From: Balanoglossus misakiensis | Taxonomy: Eukaryota; Hemichordata | Direction: 5' to 3' | DNA length: 64,000 nt | Assembly (NCBI GenBank): GCA_040954595.2 | Contig: CM082583.2 | Location: forward strand, 13,082,001-13,146,000 | Shown here: positions 24,693 through 39,140 of the stretch, piece by piece | Layout of the letters: every line of letters starts with the position of its first letter | How positions within the stretch are numbered: the first letter of the stretch is position 1 | Position numbers and translations under genes: made by a program | The notes under the pieces: generated by a model | What the model saw: the letters and a program-made list of their open reading frames with translations, nothing else | The model's database searches: none | Told to the model about the DNA's origin: nothing

Positions 24693-27600
24693 CGGTACTT
24701 TTGGAGTGACTCAAAAAAAGAAGGAAAAAATAATTGCCTTTAGATGGAGTCCGAGATTTCGAAACGTGTGTGAGTGGCTTTCTTCATATTCAAAGCAACA
24801 CAATGGCTGTTAGTATTGTACGTTCGCATCACTCACTCGAGTACCCTTCTTGTTGTGTCGAGGCAAATTTAGAAGCAGTTATCGAGATTTTCTATTCTTG
24901 CTATACTGCCGTATGAACTGTTCGACAGTGCACATAATATGTCGCCGGTAATAACCCGTCCTCGCGTTCGCAATACCCGTTGCCACGGAAACCAGGAAGC
25001 TGGCAGCTATCGGGGAAAACTTCCAATTCGTGACAGCGGGAGGCAGAACCTTGCAAAAAGAAAGAAGGGAAAATGCTGTTTTAAAAATAAGTTAAAAGAT
25101 GGGATTACCGTAATCTGGTCTTAGGCCCCGCATGAACAAGGCTTATCTGCGAGCGAGGATTTGAAATGGACTAGCCTTTGACAGATATAGTACAGATGAA
25201 ATGTACATCTGAATCATTGTAATAATCGTAATGGTGCTCGAGTCGACAAATCGAAACGAAATTTGCAGCTTCCTCATCAGAGATGGCTATTCATCAAAAA
25301 CATCCGTCTAAACACACATGCGTTTGTAGGATCTAATTTGATGCGGAAAACGTTGTATGGAAATCGACACAATAGACAAGTAATTGGCAGTCGACTCTAT
25401 TACAGTGATGCACATCGTTTACTTTAAAAAGGTGTCTTGCAACAACAGGTTTGTTATTATAAAAATCAGTGCTATTATCAACAGCAAATTGTGGAGCGAC
25501 GTTTTGCATACACAAGACACATCCCCAAACATCGGTCATGTAAATACGCGCCGTGAAAATCTCACATTTTATGGAGAATTGGCGAATTTTCATCTTCCCA
25601 CAGGTGGGCGCCCAACAGCGCTGTAAATGCCCACTACATCATCTACGCAATACATCATAACATTCACATATGACAAACGTAATGGGAAAACAAGAAACGT
25701 GACCGTGTGGTTGAATTCACGTTTTCGGCTCTAAAATATATTCAGAAATATCGAGCTGGTCTCACCTCTCCTATAGACAGACTCTTAGGTGATGATGGGC
25801 GTACAGTGAGACGTGTTTGTGTCTTCAGTATAAATAATCAGCAGATGACGATGCCTTGGCCGCCTCGATCTTGGGGAGAGCCTCGCCACGTTTCCACAGA
25901 CGACACGGATGCTTGTCTGCTGTAGCTCTTCCTTCGCTCGCTGTCTTCGCCGTAGAGTCGCGTCTGCTTCGTAACCATCGATCGTAAAAAACCACCTCGG
26001 CCGACTTGTTGGTTTTCCCAGCTGTTATCTCTCTCGTGTCTTCTCGGTATTCTCGGCGATGCTTATCAAAGAAATCCCCAAATCGTTTTCAATTTATGTT
26101 ACCTGTCAGTTTGCGATATCTGACACCGAACGGAAATGATGTATGGTAAAATATGAAACTGATTGACCTTCGTGCGATACACTGCTTTGTATGGTTTGAA
26201 TTGATGGGGGCCGTAGCCGCGCACTGGAAACCATATCTCTGTAATGAACAAAGTCAGACTGACGATTTACATCAGCTGAAAAACAGCCAATTCTTTTCCA
26301 GCTTACTGCCTGCGATCTCTCCTACTGAAGTCAGTTTCGCCCCCGGGAGGTGAAATATACAATACTTGGAAGAAGCTTTTGCGCGTGTGGATATATATAT
26401 ACGTACTAGAGGAGTTATTCTCTGCTAATCAACGGTGGGCGACATATTTTACTATTTCCTGCGGTTGGTACTGTTAATGGTGAGCGCGAATCTTTCTCAT
26501 CGCCCCAGGCGGGTTCGTCATAATGACAGTATAATTCCACGATGGTCTGGCTCAAAGCAGGCGTCGAGGCAAGATTTGAACAATTAGAATTAAATTAAAA
26601 TGCGGATAATTGGGCGTGATTCTGTCCCGGTTAAAAAAGTAACAGTGTTGATCTGTTGACATTGGTATTGATTCATAAACAGACCTTTAATATTCCGTCT
26701 ATCTAATCGGTGCAAACGTCTTGTGTGCCAAAAGATCTCTTTTGAAAGGGAACAAGAGAAAAAGGGAAACTTACCGAGAGAAAAAAAATTAAACATTTCA
26801 ATCAATCGATATGATTCATTTCATTTCTCATATATTCATAATTAAAGAAGCCCCCGAGGTAACCGCAGTCAAAAGGACCCAGATGAAATTTATGTATGTG
26901 ATAATAGGGAATCGGCTAGACCGGTGCAAACGAGAACAAACTTTGCCTGCCGCGCATGTCTTGTCTCCATTCAAACTTCTAACAACCCAATGTTGCGGCT
27001 GTCAATTTCCACGCCAAGTGACAACAGGTTAATATTTGAGATTGTTTGCCGTGTAAACCCACACCGGTCATTTCTCCATATCGAATTTCTGACTCGACTT
27101 TTCCACGGCGAATCATAGAAATGGGAATGATATCGGGAAGTATTTCTATGGTTTCTTTTAATATTTGCACAGCAGAGTTAATTTTCCCCCGGTTTCCTGA
27201 TGCTACTGTTTGGACGGTAGACAGCAATAGACCTGTGAAGGACTCCACCCATCAATTATTACCACGTGCAATTGTTAATAGATGCATTAATATCATCCAT
27301 ATTACACCACGGTTAGGAGTGCACCACACGTTTCATTTCATTTCTCCTTTTTTCCTCTCCATATTCACTCGCCCCATGTTGCATCGCGCTAATGAGGACG
27401 ACGCTGTATAGTTTTCATAAATCTATCATAAATATTTTAAAACTCAGGTCAACGAGGAAGAATGACCCCTGCATTGTCTACCGACTGTCGCTTCGGATGA
27501 AAAATTACCGGTTTAGCGAGAACTTGTCGTATTTCCTGATGCATTGTCAGTGGTCATACCAAAAAACCGTCTCCGGGTTTTACGTTCCACTTATATGCTT

Positions 27601-30600
27601 TTAGTAAAAGACAGAATTATCAATACCTTTATTCGTTACCCCCAATGCTGTTAATTTCTGAAATCCGAGTTTGAGTGACGTCCAGTGATTGTTTCTTCGT
27701 GTATATATTTTATCGATAATGGGTATAATGTTTCAGTATTCAAACTAGTTGAAAGTTTGCATTAAATTACAATTCGATGTGACTAGTCCATTTCAAGGCT
27801 TTTGTGCCCGGCGTTGCTATTGTATTCGTCGATATAAAAACTGCGACCGGATGATACCGACATCTAAATTTTCAAACGAGGTGCGTTTTTCGTCAATCAT
27901 AGCCAATGCTGGAACAAGAAAAATCGATACTTCTTATTGTCGTCTATTCCCTCTGCGAATTCTTGAAATAAGGCGACTGGGGATATTTTTTTTCTTTCTT
28001 TGCCAAATAAGCCGTATCAGGATGAAATCTACATGCTCAGACGCGTCGCTGATCTAATCATTTTCAATATTATCGCACAGAGACAATCTGCCGTGAAAAT
28101 CAAGCCGACACAGCAGACGCAAACGGAGTCTCTGCAATACACTAGACCGCGTGTCTCATTATCACCAGAGTTTGTGATAGATTGATTGCCCTCCCAGGTG
28201 CAAAAATAAAATTATGGCACCGTAGTTTGTTTTTTTATTTCTCTCTCTCTCTCTTTCGGGATGTCAAAGGGTTGTATCCTGTGTCGTTTTGTCGATTTTT
28301 TTTCTTCTGTCAGAAATTGAGATACGGGCCTGATTGTTTCAATGACCCGTGAAATGTAGCACCGCAGAAGAAGACTTGAGCACGAATCGTTGAAAGCGTT
28401 TGAGGACGGACAGTCGTGCGAGAAGAGTGGGGCCGTATTAGAGCGATGTTTATGAAAACAGCGCACTTTAGTCAATTTTGCTGTGAAATTGAATGGAAGT
28501 TGTAAAATTGTGGTTCCGTTTGTTCAAATTTTACAATGGGGAATATCTCTTCCCGCGGTTCATCTTGATTCGTTTAATTTATTTTGGTCTAGAGGGGTTG
28601 TTCCAATTAAATTGGTTGCCAGGCTGACATCTTTTGTCGCCATGGCAACGTGATGTCATATTGCATCTTGTAATCCTCTTCCCGCGAACAGCCTCCGAGA
28701 AAAAAAGAGATTCACTTTGCAAATAAGATTAACTGTATCATTTTTCGAGTTATTTGCATAAAGAAGACAACAACACACATGGCTCAGACAATGCCAATGG
28801 GAGACAGCGCGACGTGCGCCTGAAAAGCTTTCATGACTTGACAAATATTCAAACAAAAACAGCAAAGATTAAACATAAATGAGGCAAATTATCATCAATC
28901 ATTTAGATTATGACTTTTCCACTCAAGCAGCGCTGTGTTGGCAAGCCTTCCGGTAATGACCGCACAACTTCGTCAATATCCAGTGTGTTGCTGTTACAGT
29001 AATTGAAATACATTCGCATTGTTCCAGATCATACTTTGTATGCAACAGCATAGATTATCCGTGTTAAATATAATGTTATGTTATATATCGCATACATACA
29101 CTTTTGCCAAGAATACGCCAAGTTAGTATTCCATTTAAAACAGAAGGGAAAAAATTAAACTTGCTCTAATCTCTGCTGTGTATTTTAATAAGTCTCAAGA
29201 GAATCTGGTCCAGATATGTTGAACGCTATCTTGGAGCCATTGTGTCTCCACGTGTAGTTGTACACCCAAGTTGGTTAATTGACAAGTTTTTTTGCAATAC
29301 CGTCATCTCCCGTCCCTTTAATTTATGTCAGTTAATAAATTCCAACAAATCAATAAAATAAACAACGAGACAGCTATCCGGTTCATTATAAAGACATTTT
29401 GATTTATGAAAATTTTGTTCCATCTGTATGGGAAGGACGTTGCATCAAAACTTTATCTGATTTTTACCTAATGATGGCGTCATCCATCATTTGACGTGAA
29501 AGATTTCCAACTTCTTGGCTGGCTGATGCGCTCGATTCGCCACGATTTCTGTTCGTTTTAATAACCATTTGATGTCTACAACCGGGGCCGTATTGTAATC
29601 TTCTTTGCAGCACATCAGTAAACCTCTGACCAGTCCAAACTAACAGTCATCTTTTGGCGTCGCTTAAAAAACCACCACTATAAAATATTTGCAGTAGCTA
29701 AAATCAATCGATAGATAAAATGATGAACCCACGCCTTCCGAGTTGAGTTCAAATTAGGAAAATGATAACATCGCATGTACTTATATTGCGGTTCATCCAT
29801 ATTGTAATTATAAAGCTTTTCCCCGTGACAGCTTTTAAACAAGCCTTTGAATGGAAATACCAACAGCTTTAAAGTGTATGTAGGTACTTAGCAGTTATTA
29901 ATATATGTTTTTGATTCAGTCTAACATTAAATCGCTTCTCTGAATCGCCTTGTTCAAGAGTTCGACCACAATTCCGTGCGTCAATATTGACACAAGTCAC
30001 GTGACACATAAAAGCAGATACAAAGCACCATTTTCGTGTTCATAACTTTGCGTGTAACTTTGTCATCGATGTGCTGTTTGACAGTGAACCCGATCGAAAT
30101 GTTAAGGGAAAAGAGAACATGTACGTGTACATATTGGATTTCTGCCCCTCTCTGTCTCTGTCTGTCTGTCTCTGTCTCTCTCTCTCTCAGGACACATTAA
30201 GTTTTCATTAGAATTTCTTCATTTGGATTTGCAATCTCCGTTTCTGCACTGATAAGCTGGTGCAGTGGAGTTGGCTGAAATACGATATAAAATCAGAAGT
30301 AACGGGATCTCCTTTCTGAAGTGTGCGGGTGATTACGGTGTGTCAGCACAGAGCTAACCAGGTTTTAAATATCGTGCCTAGGGAGCTTTCAAGATATTTT
30401 ACACCATTTACAGGAGAATTTAAATATGGCAGTTCAATAGTACATCAAATCAGAAAGTTGAACTTCGTTCAGATCGTTTCCGTTTTAAGTGAGGGTTGGT
30501 TGTTTTCCAACTGATTTGGGTCTGCACATATTTGGCCTGACGAAACGGTTACGTCGTATAGTGTTTTTTTTCCTTCAATTTTGCTCATACAACTGCAATG

Positions 30601-33550
30601 TCTTAGATCTGTGCCAACTTGCACTGGCTGTGAGATGACGTGGTATGCTGTATCGAGGTGTTAAGAAGGCGGTGAACGTTCTTGCTTCGGGTTGATTTTA
30701 AAAAGTAGAAAAAAGGGTAAAACGAAAAAGCACTATATAATAGCAACGACCGGTAAGATTCAGTTGAATGGGTTGCATTTATGTCTTAAAAGGAATCAAC
30801 CCTTTCGTAATATTCTACATCCGACGGCTCTAGAAATTGTGTCCTTTTAACATCACTTGTTTGGGTTCGGATTCGTGATCTCGTCGTTTTGTTGTCCGGA
30901 ATTTGAGAAGCAGTAATTGATGTGTACTCCGAAAAGGAGCATTCAATTTTGAAATCCGAAGGATCTGGAGCGGGTTGAGAAAACCAAAACGCCGCCAAAG
31001 ATTGAGAACCAAGGTTGTATTATTACAGGTCAAATGAAACAGTGTTTAGTGTGACCATATATTGGAGATAGATTATTGGTTCGTACAACAAATAAATCTT
31101 GACGGTGGTGTCTGCAAACTGATTGATGTTATATCACGCAGGATCGGTCTGGCTCTTAAGATCCAAAAGCTTTTTTAAACGAAGCACTACACAGACAGTA
31201 TCCGCGTTCACAAGCAAAGTGCTTCGCGCAAATGATAAAGTTCAGCCTTTTCGTCATATAAGGATAGACCGAGTTTTCATTTCGACATAAAATATGGCAA
31301 CCGTGTGTTGGTAAGTCCGAGTGCAATGACGGAGATAGTGAACATGGTATAGGTGGGGGAAGGGGTTCCGAAGCAGGTATTAGTAATTACTATTAAATGA
31401 ATCTAACTTTACTTAAGTTGTATTCGAAACTTTGCAATTGTGAGGCTTTAACGCTTGTCTGTTTCGCCCCTGGTTAGTTGTATTAGGTATCCTTTGTGAT
31501 CACCCGAGGTTGGAATGGGTATTGATGTTTCACTTCGAATATATAGTAGAGTATGTGATTTTATACGTGCGAATCAATTGGTAGACCTGCGAGCAAGCGA
31601 TGGATATTTATCTAATATGAAGTATTAATGACTTTTTTCGACCATATGTTCTGCTAGAGCCTTCTTTAATAAAGTTACACCGGGATTTCGAGTTCTAGGG
31701 TCCCTCATTAGGGATCTAATGAGCATTTGTGTGACCTGGCAAGTGAGCAAGAACGTGTTCTTTATCCGCAAACCGTCACACATGCGTCGTTTGCTGGGTA
31801 CACTCCGCTGAAGGATGTGCAGTATTATGGGCTAGTTAACTGAAGAAGCACATGATATGCAGTATTTTACCCAACTAATATGGAAGAGACCTGTACAAAG
31901 AGTGATCCTCCCGCAGGACAGCTTTGTAAATATACGACCTTTCCGTGACCCCCACTAATAGCAAATTGGGATAGCTGGGCAGAGACAACCGAACTCAGTC
32001 TTTTTTTATTTATAAATATCTCGCTTGTTTCCCACACTCCTTGGATGCACCTCGGTATTTTAGAAGAAATTGCGTCCAGTGAAAGATGTGGAGATCAAGT
32101 TGTTCAACGTCGCGTCAAGGTTGACGGACGTACTTTCTTCTCGAATTCCAAACACCAGACCCTTGACATTGAAGAAGAATAGATAAACTCCAAGAAATGT
32201 GACTTGGATGGCCTGCGTGTATGCAAATCGAAAATGATCGCCTCCGGGGTGCCTGGATTTATTAGGGATTTGCGTTTCAATGGAGACCTGATGTACATTT
32301 CCTCGGAAACGCACTATTATCTCACACTAAAACGGCCTGCGGTAAAACAAAGGCAATTCCCGTCCTTCTCGGAGAGTCTAGTATAAGTAAACTTAATTAC
32401 ATTAGTGGTCACGTCGTGTCATAAAAATAAGATGCTTCTTCTCCTTTGATGGACTACAGGTGAACGGCGGGGAGTGTAGGTTGGTAAGCGGAGTGGGCGA
32501 GTTCGCACAAGAACAAACGATGATCTCGATCGTCGACTGCATGATATCTGCTAGATAAAAATGTACCCACGTCTTCGAGTTGTGAAAATTACGAATAAAA
32601 GGATTTTGACGATACCGTTTTCAAATGTTTTTAGACAAGGTCACTGTAAACTTGGTTCAAGGTTCCAATGCGTGAATCATCATTTGCAAAACCATTTGGT
32701 GGACACAAACTTCGAGAGTAAACGCGGTCCAGCTGAGTTACTCGGGATTTGTTTGATTTATCGCCCGTGTCGCATTATTTCTTATAAGAAATTCGTTTTA
32801 GAGGACAAGAGAATGAGAGGAGGGGATCGTAACATTTGTTACTTTATAATAGGCACTACCACTAGGCCTACCAGAAAGTGCTATAGGGTACACTATAAAT
32901 ACATTTCAAGGAAAACGTGATTTTAGCGCAGAAAAACAATTGTTCCTAATTACAGAGAAAGGAAGGGAGAATGTAGCAGAAGCCTTCTAAGTTGAAGGGA
33001 TGGCTTCCAGAAAGATGACTTTACGCGTTACAATTTTTTAAAACACTGATGTGCTATGTGAACCTCACATCACTAGCTCAGTCGTAATTGATATTCATTC
33101 GCCAGCGAATGTAAAGTGTTGTTTCCTCGTTTTTTTCATGTTCAGCGTTTCAAATTTGTTAAATGACAAAAAATGTGTGATTATCATCCACAGTAAAATC
33201 CATATTATCACCATTTAACCATCCGCAATATATTTTAAATAAACAAAGGTGAACTATATATGTTGCCCTTTGACACGCGGAGGGGTACTTGTGAATAGCT
33301 AGGTGTTGCAGAGTTTACTTCCGGGAACGATTTCACAACCTCGAGCAACACTGCTCTGTGGGTTCAAAGGTTGGAATTTCGTAGTTGTTGATATTTTTGG
33401 CGTTTAAGATTTCGCAATTTCGGTCGAGTGAGTTGGGTATAAAAACAGCTGAAGGTTCTCTGTGCCGCTAATCAAATTGTAGTATAGTTGCCGTCCGTTG
33501 CGCATCCCACTGCACAACTGGTCGAAGTTCACAACTTGAGTCAAACCAAG
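24693..33550. other. Long non-coding region between the orphan gene and the CCCH-CHY gene
   Basis: About 8.9 kb without a convincing exon on either strand. It is mostly unique-looking sequence; from about 26.3 to 28.9 kb homeodomain-type ATTA/TAAT cores are frequent. A (TCTG)n/(TC)n tract is at 30147-30188 and a TCACGTGA at 29997-30004. The right end (about 33.3-33.55 kb) should be the promoter and non-coding first exon of the next gene. Confidence 0.5.
30147..30188 (+). repeat. (TCTG)n/(TC)n low-complexity tract
   Basis: Alternating tctgtc and tctctc units of about 42 bp. Confidence 0.85.
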
Positions 33551-33640
33551 GTCAGTACACAACCAACCAGTCCATTGACCCACCATCCCCATCACTGCAT
33601 GTTCTGTAGTTCACAAGTTGAAAGTCTTGCAACTGTTCAG
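33551..33640 (+). other. Probable 5' UTR intron of the CCCH-CHY gene
   Basis: CCAAG|gtcagtac at 33550/33551 and ctgttcag|CC at 33640/33641 would remove 90 bp and leave the ATG at 33647 seven bases into the next exon. If it is not spliced, an in-frame ATG at 33599 would add 16 residues to the protein. Confidence 0.5.
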
Positions 33641-33646
33641 CCAAAC

Positions 33647-36600
33647 ATGTTGGAGTCCTCACCTTCAGAACATAATGGAAAACGCAAGGTAGGTGTCTGT
33701 AAATACTTTGCGTCGGGGAAGCACTGCAGTTTTGGAGACCGTTGCAAATGGAAACACAGCACAGAAGATCCAGAGCACGTTTCCAAAAGCGCAGCAGTTT
33801 CGCATAAAGACATTTCACGAAAAAGGCCAAACAAAACGCCCAGCGCCGATCAAAACGCAACTGCTGATACTTCAAGGCCACCAAAAGTTTGCAGTTTCTT
33901 CAAAAAACATGGTCGCTGTCGTTTTGGAGCTGGGTGCAGATACTTGCACAGTGTCCCAGAAGAAAATGGCCAGAAATCTCTGCCCGAAAGAAAGAGCGTA
34001 GAAGTTGAGTCGGATGAAATTATGATCAATAAGTCCAGCGAAGGAAGCCCCGAAGGCTCCTCAAAAAAGAGGTCTGATATAAACCCGGAAGCAGCTTCTG
34101 AAAACAGACAATCTACTGTCAGTACTGTGGATGGTGTCAAAGACTCTCAAAATAGTGGTCCAAAAGATAAAAAGGATGGCCAAGTTTCCAAACGTCAACA
34201 ACAAAGGAGACTTTGTCGGTACTTTAAAGTGGGCAAATGCACCATGGGCGACAGATGCAGATTCCGTCACCCAAGTGAGTTTGCAGATTTGAGAGGAGAT
34301 GAAATCAGCCGTCAGGAGGCCACCAGATCCGACACAAGGCGTAGACCGGCTTTCTCACTGCCAACCAAAACACTCAGTCAGATATCAGATGAAGAAAGGA
34401 AGAAGTTGAGAGAAACTGAAGTTCAACAACTGCAGAAAAGATTTACCCAAGACAGAATTCATATCAATGAAGAGAACACGCCCACCATCTATAGGGTTGT
34501 ATTTTCACCTACTGATCCAGACTGGGTAAGTGGATTTCCCAGGACAAAAATGTTACAAACTATGAGTTTTGATTAAGAATGAATAGTACCCATTAATTTC
34601 GCACACCATGTACTATAAGCTTGTACACTAACTTGTGGAACTTTGTGTGAATTCTATCTAGCCGTTTGATGTGATGGACTTTGAAATGGAAATCACCTTT
34701 CCAGAAGACTATCCCAAAGAAAAATTTGATGTGGTTTTCCCGGCTGATCAAAATTTGCCAGAGATTGTTACAAGGTAAGATTCTCTCATATAAAGTTTTA
34801 AAATGTAGATAGCTGCAATCATTGCTCATCTAACTGTTCATCAATATTTCATTCAGCGGGAATAGTTCTGGCGGGCAGTGCAAATAACACCTGCCCGCTT
34901 GCTGTGGTGGCACAGAAGTTTAGTTATAGAAATGCAACCACTTGCATCACATCAAGAAAAATTGAGACCTGCAGCTAAACATGATGTACAAATGTTTCTC
35001 CACGTGAACAAGATGTCTGTCTGGGAAATGTAATGAGAGGGATCATGATCTCAGCATTCAAATACGACTTGATCAGTAAGATAATCATAATTTGAAAATT
35101 AAAAAATGATCATTATCTTCTTCCTGGAAGACATTGCGTAATTGTTCGCGAGACGAGTCATCCCCAGGGTGTTTGTTAAGGATGAAAAATCTGTATCTTG
35201 ATATTCAAACTTTGTTCAAGTTACAGGTCGTTTGGGGGTTTCTTTTCCAGACATTCTGCTAATGCCTACCCCAGCCACACAAAGCTGGTTTCTCAATTCA
35301 GAGTATTCTCATAGTGCTTTTAATTCAGGTTACATGTGTTTGTAGCATATCCCTCACAAAGCCTGTTTTTGAACTGTAGGACTGGGGCCACTTGTGTGTA
35401 TTTGATTAAAGAAAAAGAAATGGGAAGTTTGCCTTCGGGGAAGGTTTAATCAAAAACCTACGATTTTCATCGGAGTTCTTATACACCTGCCATTTTTTGC
35501 TTCCGTTAACTTTTCAGACACCTCAACAAAATGGCAACTGAGAGGGTGACAGAGATGCACACGGCTAACGTCAAGCAAGACAAGGCTGTTCTCATCTTCC
35601 GTCCATTCCTCAAATGGTTGGATAAAAACCTGGAAGAGATCTTCACTGAAGGTGCAAGAAAAGTGAGTATCTCGTGTCACATTAGACAGATCTTTGCCAT
35701 ACTGCAGCCTGGACAAAAACGCTGCTTTCATATAGTGACACTGAGTCTCTTTCATCTGTAGCCTGCCCTCAGTGCTGGTTGGTATACATCCACAACTTAC
35801 TGGAACCTCTACTGCTTATCTAAAAGGAGATGAATGAAATGATTATATTCAATGCATGTCCACAATTTGCCATGTCATGAAAAGTACCAAGATTCATTGA
35901 AACTACATCATGACACAATTCCCTTATTTTTTCATATATTTTCTTTAGTATAAAATGGAAGTTGTTGCCAAAGCAGCCGGGTTTGAGTTCATTCCGGCTG
36001 AGGAACTCCGTAGTCGTCAAGCTGCGAGGCAAAGTGATGAAGGGGAGGGGTCGTGTGGCGATGAGGGTGCCGCAGAAGAGGAAGGCAATGTGGCAGAGCC
36101 TGCAGCTTCTGATGAAGATGGGGAGACAGAAGAAACGGCGCTGCCAAGCAAAAGCTATGAGATGGACGGCAGTCTGAGTAAAAATGAGAGGAGTGAGGCT
36201 CGGGGGACAGAAATCCGACTGAGAGGGCTAGAGCTGACAGGAGACGCGGCCACTCTGCATTGTTACAAAGTGTTTCTGAGCATTCAGTGCAACAAATGCA
36301 AAGCCAAGTCAGACGTGAAAACAACACCAGGACGTGTCAACTCTGTCACATGTTCGCGCTGTGCAAATCAACAGTTAGTGGCATACCGGTCCAAGCTGAT
36401 GCATCAGTACTCATCTGTGGTGGGCTATCTGGATCTACAGGGATGTGTCCCCTTTGACCTGATCGTTTTTGACTCAGAATTTAATGTGGGGTGCTTGGAA
36501 TGTTCAAAAGAAATGAATTTTAAGGTAAGTCAGCATGGCGGCTGTCCTAATAGTCTGAGCTTCAACTCTATCCACCCCATTCTTGCGTTTATATGGGTCC

Positions 36601-38537
36601 AAGCAAACTCTGTCTTCAAACCAAATCTAAAAGTTTCATGTTGATATTGTATGCCTGCAGGGTCTGCAGTTTGGACAGCCAAAGGATATGTGGTGTAAAC
36701 ACTGTCACAAGAAGATGAAGATTGTGGCCCAGTCAGTCAGGTTCATGAGATTTGAACCATCAGAACCTGTAGGTAAATATCCCCATCTCTCAATGTGAAG
36801 AGAGATGCACTTTATGTATCGAGTCTGGTCCATATTGTGCCAGTAATGGTGTAATTGTGCAGTATGAAAGATAAAAAAGGAATAACACTTGTTTTTTGGG
36901 AGGAAACACTTACAGTGTGACATTTGATATTTTGTATTCAGTGTCTGGGAAGGTGCATGTTGTTGAGGTGAAGAAAGGCAAGAAGGTGATGAAGGATCCG
37001 GCCATTCAGGAAGGCAAACCTCTGCCAGATTTTGGAACGTGCAAACACTACAAGAAAAGCTTCAGGTGGCTGAGGTGGGTTGCTATGGAAACTGTATATT
37101 GTATGTGTTAATAGAATGACTGGGTACCGTCTAAAAATAGAAATATAAAAGATGCTTGCATGTGTGACAAATACTTGAAAGACATTGCCACCATGTTATT
37201 TTGTCAAACTGATAAGGCCACATGTGTTTTAGTTCTTTTTAAAGATTTCATAATTGACCTGAATCATGCTTCCAACAATGTCCTTTTCCCGTAGATTTCC
37301 CTGCTGTGGAAAAACCTTTCCCTGTGATGTGTGCCACGATGCAGAAGAGGATCACGAATTCAAGTTTGCCAACCGAATGCTCTGTGGTCACTGTGCCAAA
37401 GAACAGGTAGGCATTAATCCTTGCAACTATTCTAGTTTCATACAAATTGAGCAAATTTAGATCCAGCTTGTGTGTATTTTAAATTTGATGCATTTAAAGA
37501 GTTTTGAACCTGCGGATAATTTCAGTGACATTGTAACCCTGCAGTGGTTGTAGTGAAATTGTGACCTCAAGATGATTGCTGTAAAATTAGGCCTCCTAGG
37601 ATGATTGCATCGAAATTATTCTCCCTTGGGTGATTTGTGTGAACATGTGCCTCTGCAGTGCTAGTTGTAGAGAAATTATGTTTCTGCTGTCCTGAAACCA
37701 TCGTTTGTGTATTAGTCTGATAGAGATACCCTTCAGATATAACTCTGATATACTTAAAAATATAATTCTGAAGAATTTAGTGTTCCTTGCTACGTAAACA
37801 TCATTCATGGTTTTTCAGACCTCTCAGACCTAGCAAGTGAGTTTACAATTCAACGCTATGTTTTCTATTTGCAGCCATATGCAGCAGACAGACCATGCAT
37901 CAGCTGTGACTCTTCCATGACAAAGTCGAAGACCGCACATTGGGAAGGTGGACAGGGATGTCGGAACAAGACCACAATGAGCAAGTGAGTGTTGTTGCGC
38001 AGTCCTTGCAAGAATCTTTGTCGTCTTGCCGCGACAGTCTGGGTTTCTGTGGCAGTGATGCTGCCAAGTAACGAGTTCTCATTCAGAGAGTAGCTTCATT
38101 CAAACTTCCTTAAAATTACCTTTCTCGTACAAACTATTCCTTTATTCATGGTCTTCTGAGGTAAAACCTCATCATTTATAAAAACACCAAACCAAGAAAC
38201 ATTATGTGTTTACAAGGTCAGGAAGTGTATGGCAACTTCCTGTCTTTAATTAGCTTGGTGTCAGCTTTTTATAGCTCACTTTTAAATAGTGCAACTCAAA
38301 AATTGGTAATTGGAAATTCAGCTAATTATCAAACTGAACTTATGTTCTCAAAAACTGCCTTTTAAAATTATAATTATTACAGTTTAAACAAACTAGCCCT
38401 TGACGGTACAATTATATGTGTGAATTTTCTTTCTTTTTTTGTGAATTCACAGGGGTGATAAACACAAATACAGCAGTAGCAGCAAGACAGTCTCCAGAAA
38501 ACAACAAACAAAGCAACAGCCAACCAAGAAGAAGTAG
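33647..38537 (+). CDS. CCCH - RWD-like - CHY zinc-finger protein, nine coding exons
   Basis: Exons 33647-34525, 34662-34774, 35518-35662, 35949-36524, 36661-36772, 36942-37074, 37295-37406, 37875-37984 and 38453-38537 join in frame to about 754 residues. Three CCCH fingers can be read: C18-x8-C27-x5-C33-x3-H37, C82-x8-C91-x5-C97-x3-H101 and C190-x7-C198-x5-C204-x3-H208. These are the spacings of RNA-binding CCCH fingers. Residues about 275-390 (DPDWPFDVMDFEMEITFPED and on) resemble an RWD fold. Next come an acidic linker and two CxxC pairs around CNKC/CSRC and CLEC/CKHC. A CHY zinc finger spans about 638-705 (CKHY ... CCGKTFPCDVCHD ... H ... CGHC ... CISC). The C-terminus is K/S/Q-rich. CHY domains bind three zinc ions and are best known from RCHY1, but no RING or CTCHY follows here. 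Function is unknown; RNA binding is inferred from the CCCH fingers. Confidence 0.88.
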
Positions 38538-39140
38538 AATCTGCATCATGTGAGGTCAGAAAAATGTTTAAAATGGCGACGTCCTCCACAGCATTCACCT
38601 GTGCCATCAGATTATCCGAGTGTTATTTTGATGTCCTGATAATAGACGCTGATGTGTTTGCTGGCTGCCATGATTGGGAACAGAGATATAATGTGATTGA
38701 AGAGGAGGGGGGGGGGGTGTACTCTCTCAAAGTTTGTTCAGTCACAAACGTGTGCTATGAAAAACTCTTATGGTGCCCTGAATATTCAAAACAAATACAG
38801 TTGATGAAATGATGCGTTAAGATCATTCACTGCCAACACGCAAGAGGAGTGTGTTCCTTTAATCCTTGGCACCCTGACCCCATGGTGACCTTTGACATCA
38901 TATATGGAAGTTCTTCCAAGCTGGGTTCAAAGGGTTCGAAGAAGATGGGTCAGGTATACTTCTATTTTGGCGGTTGATATCTTGAATGTTCCACTTTTAG
39001 TTGATGTCAGATCAATCATTAACAGAGAAGAATTTAGTTTATATTCATAAAAAATCATGGATTTATTGCACTCATGTCAGTGAAATTCTTCATCAAAGAT
39101 TGGTGGTGAATATATGCAATAAAATGTGCTGAAAAATAAA
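38538..39140 (+). other. 3' UTR of the CCCH-CHY gene with polyadenylation signals
   Basis: The sequence after the TAG stop has no coding signal. AATAAA hexamers at 39118-39123 and 39135-39140 are the likely poly(A) signals. A G11 run lies at 38707-38717. Confidence 0.6.

Noticed and set aside
24310-24813. Plus-strand frame with a poly-Asp run
   Set aside because: Antisense shadow of the polyserine-coding GAY tract in the minus-strand orphan gene.
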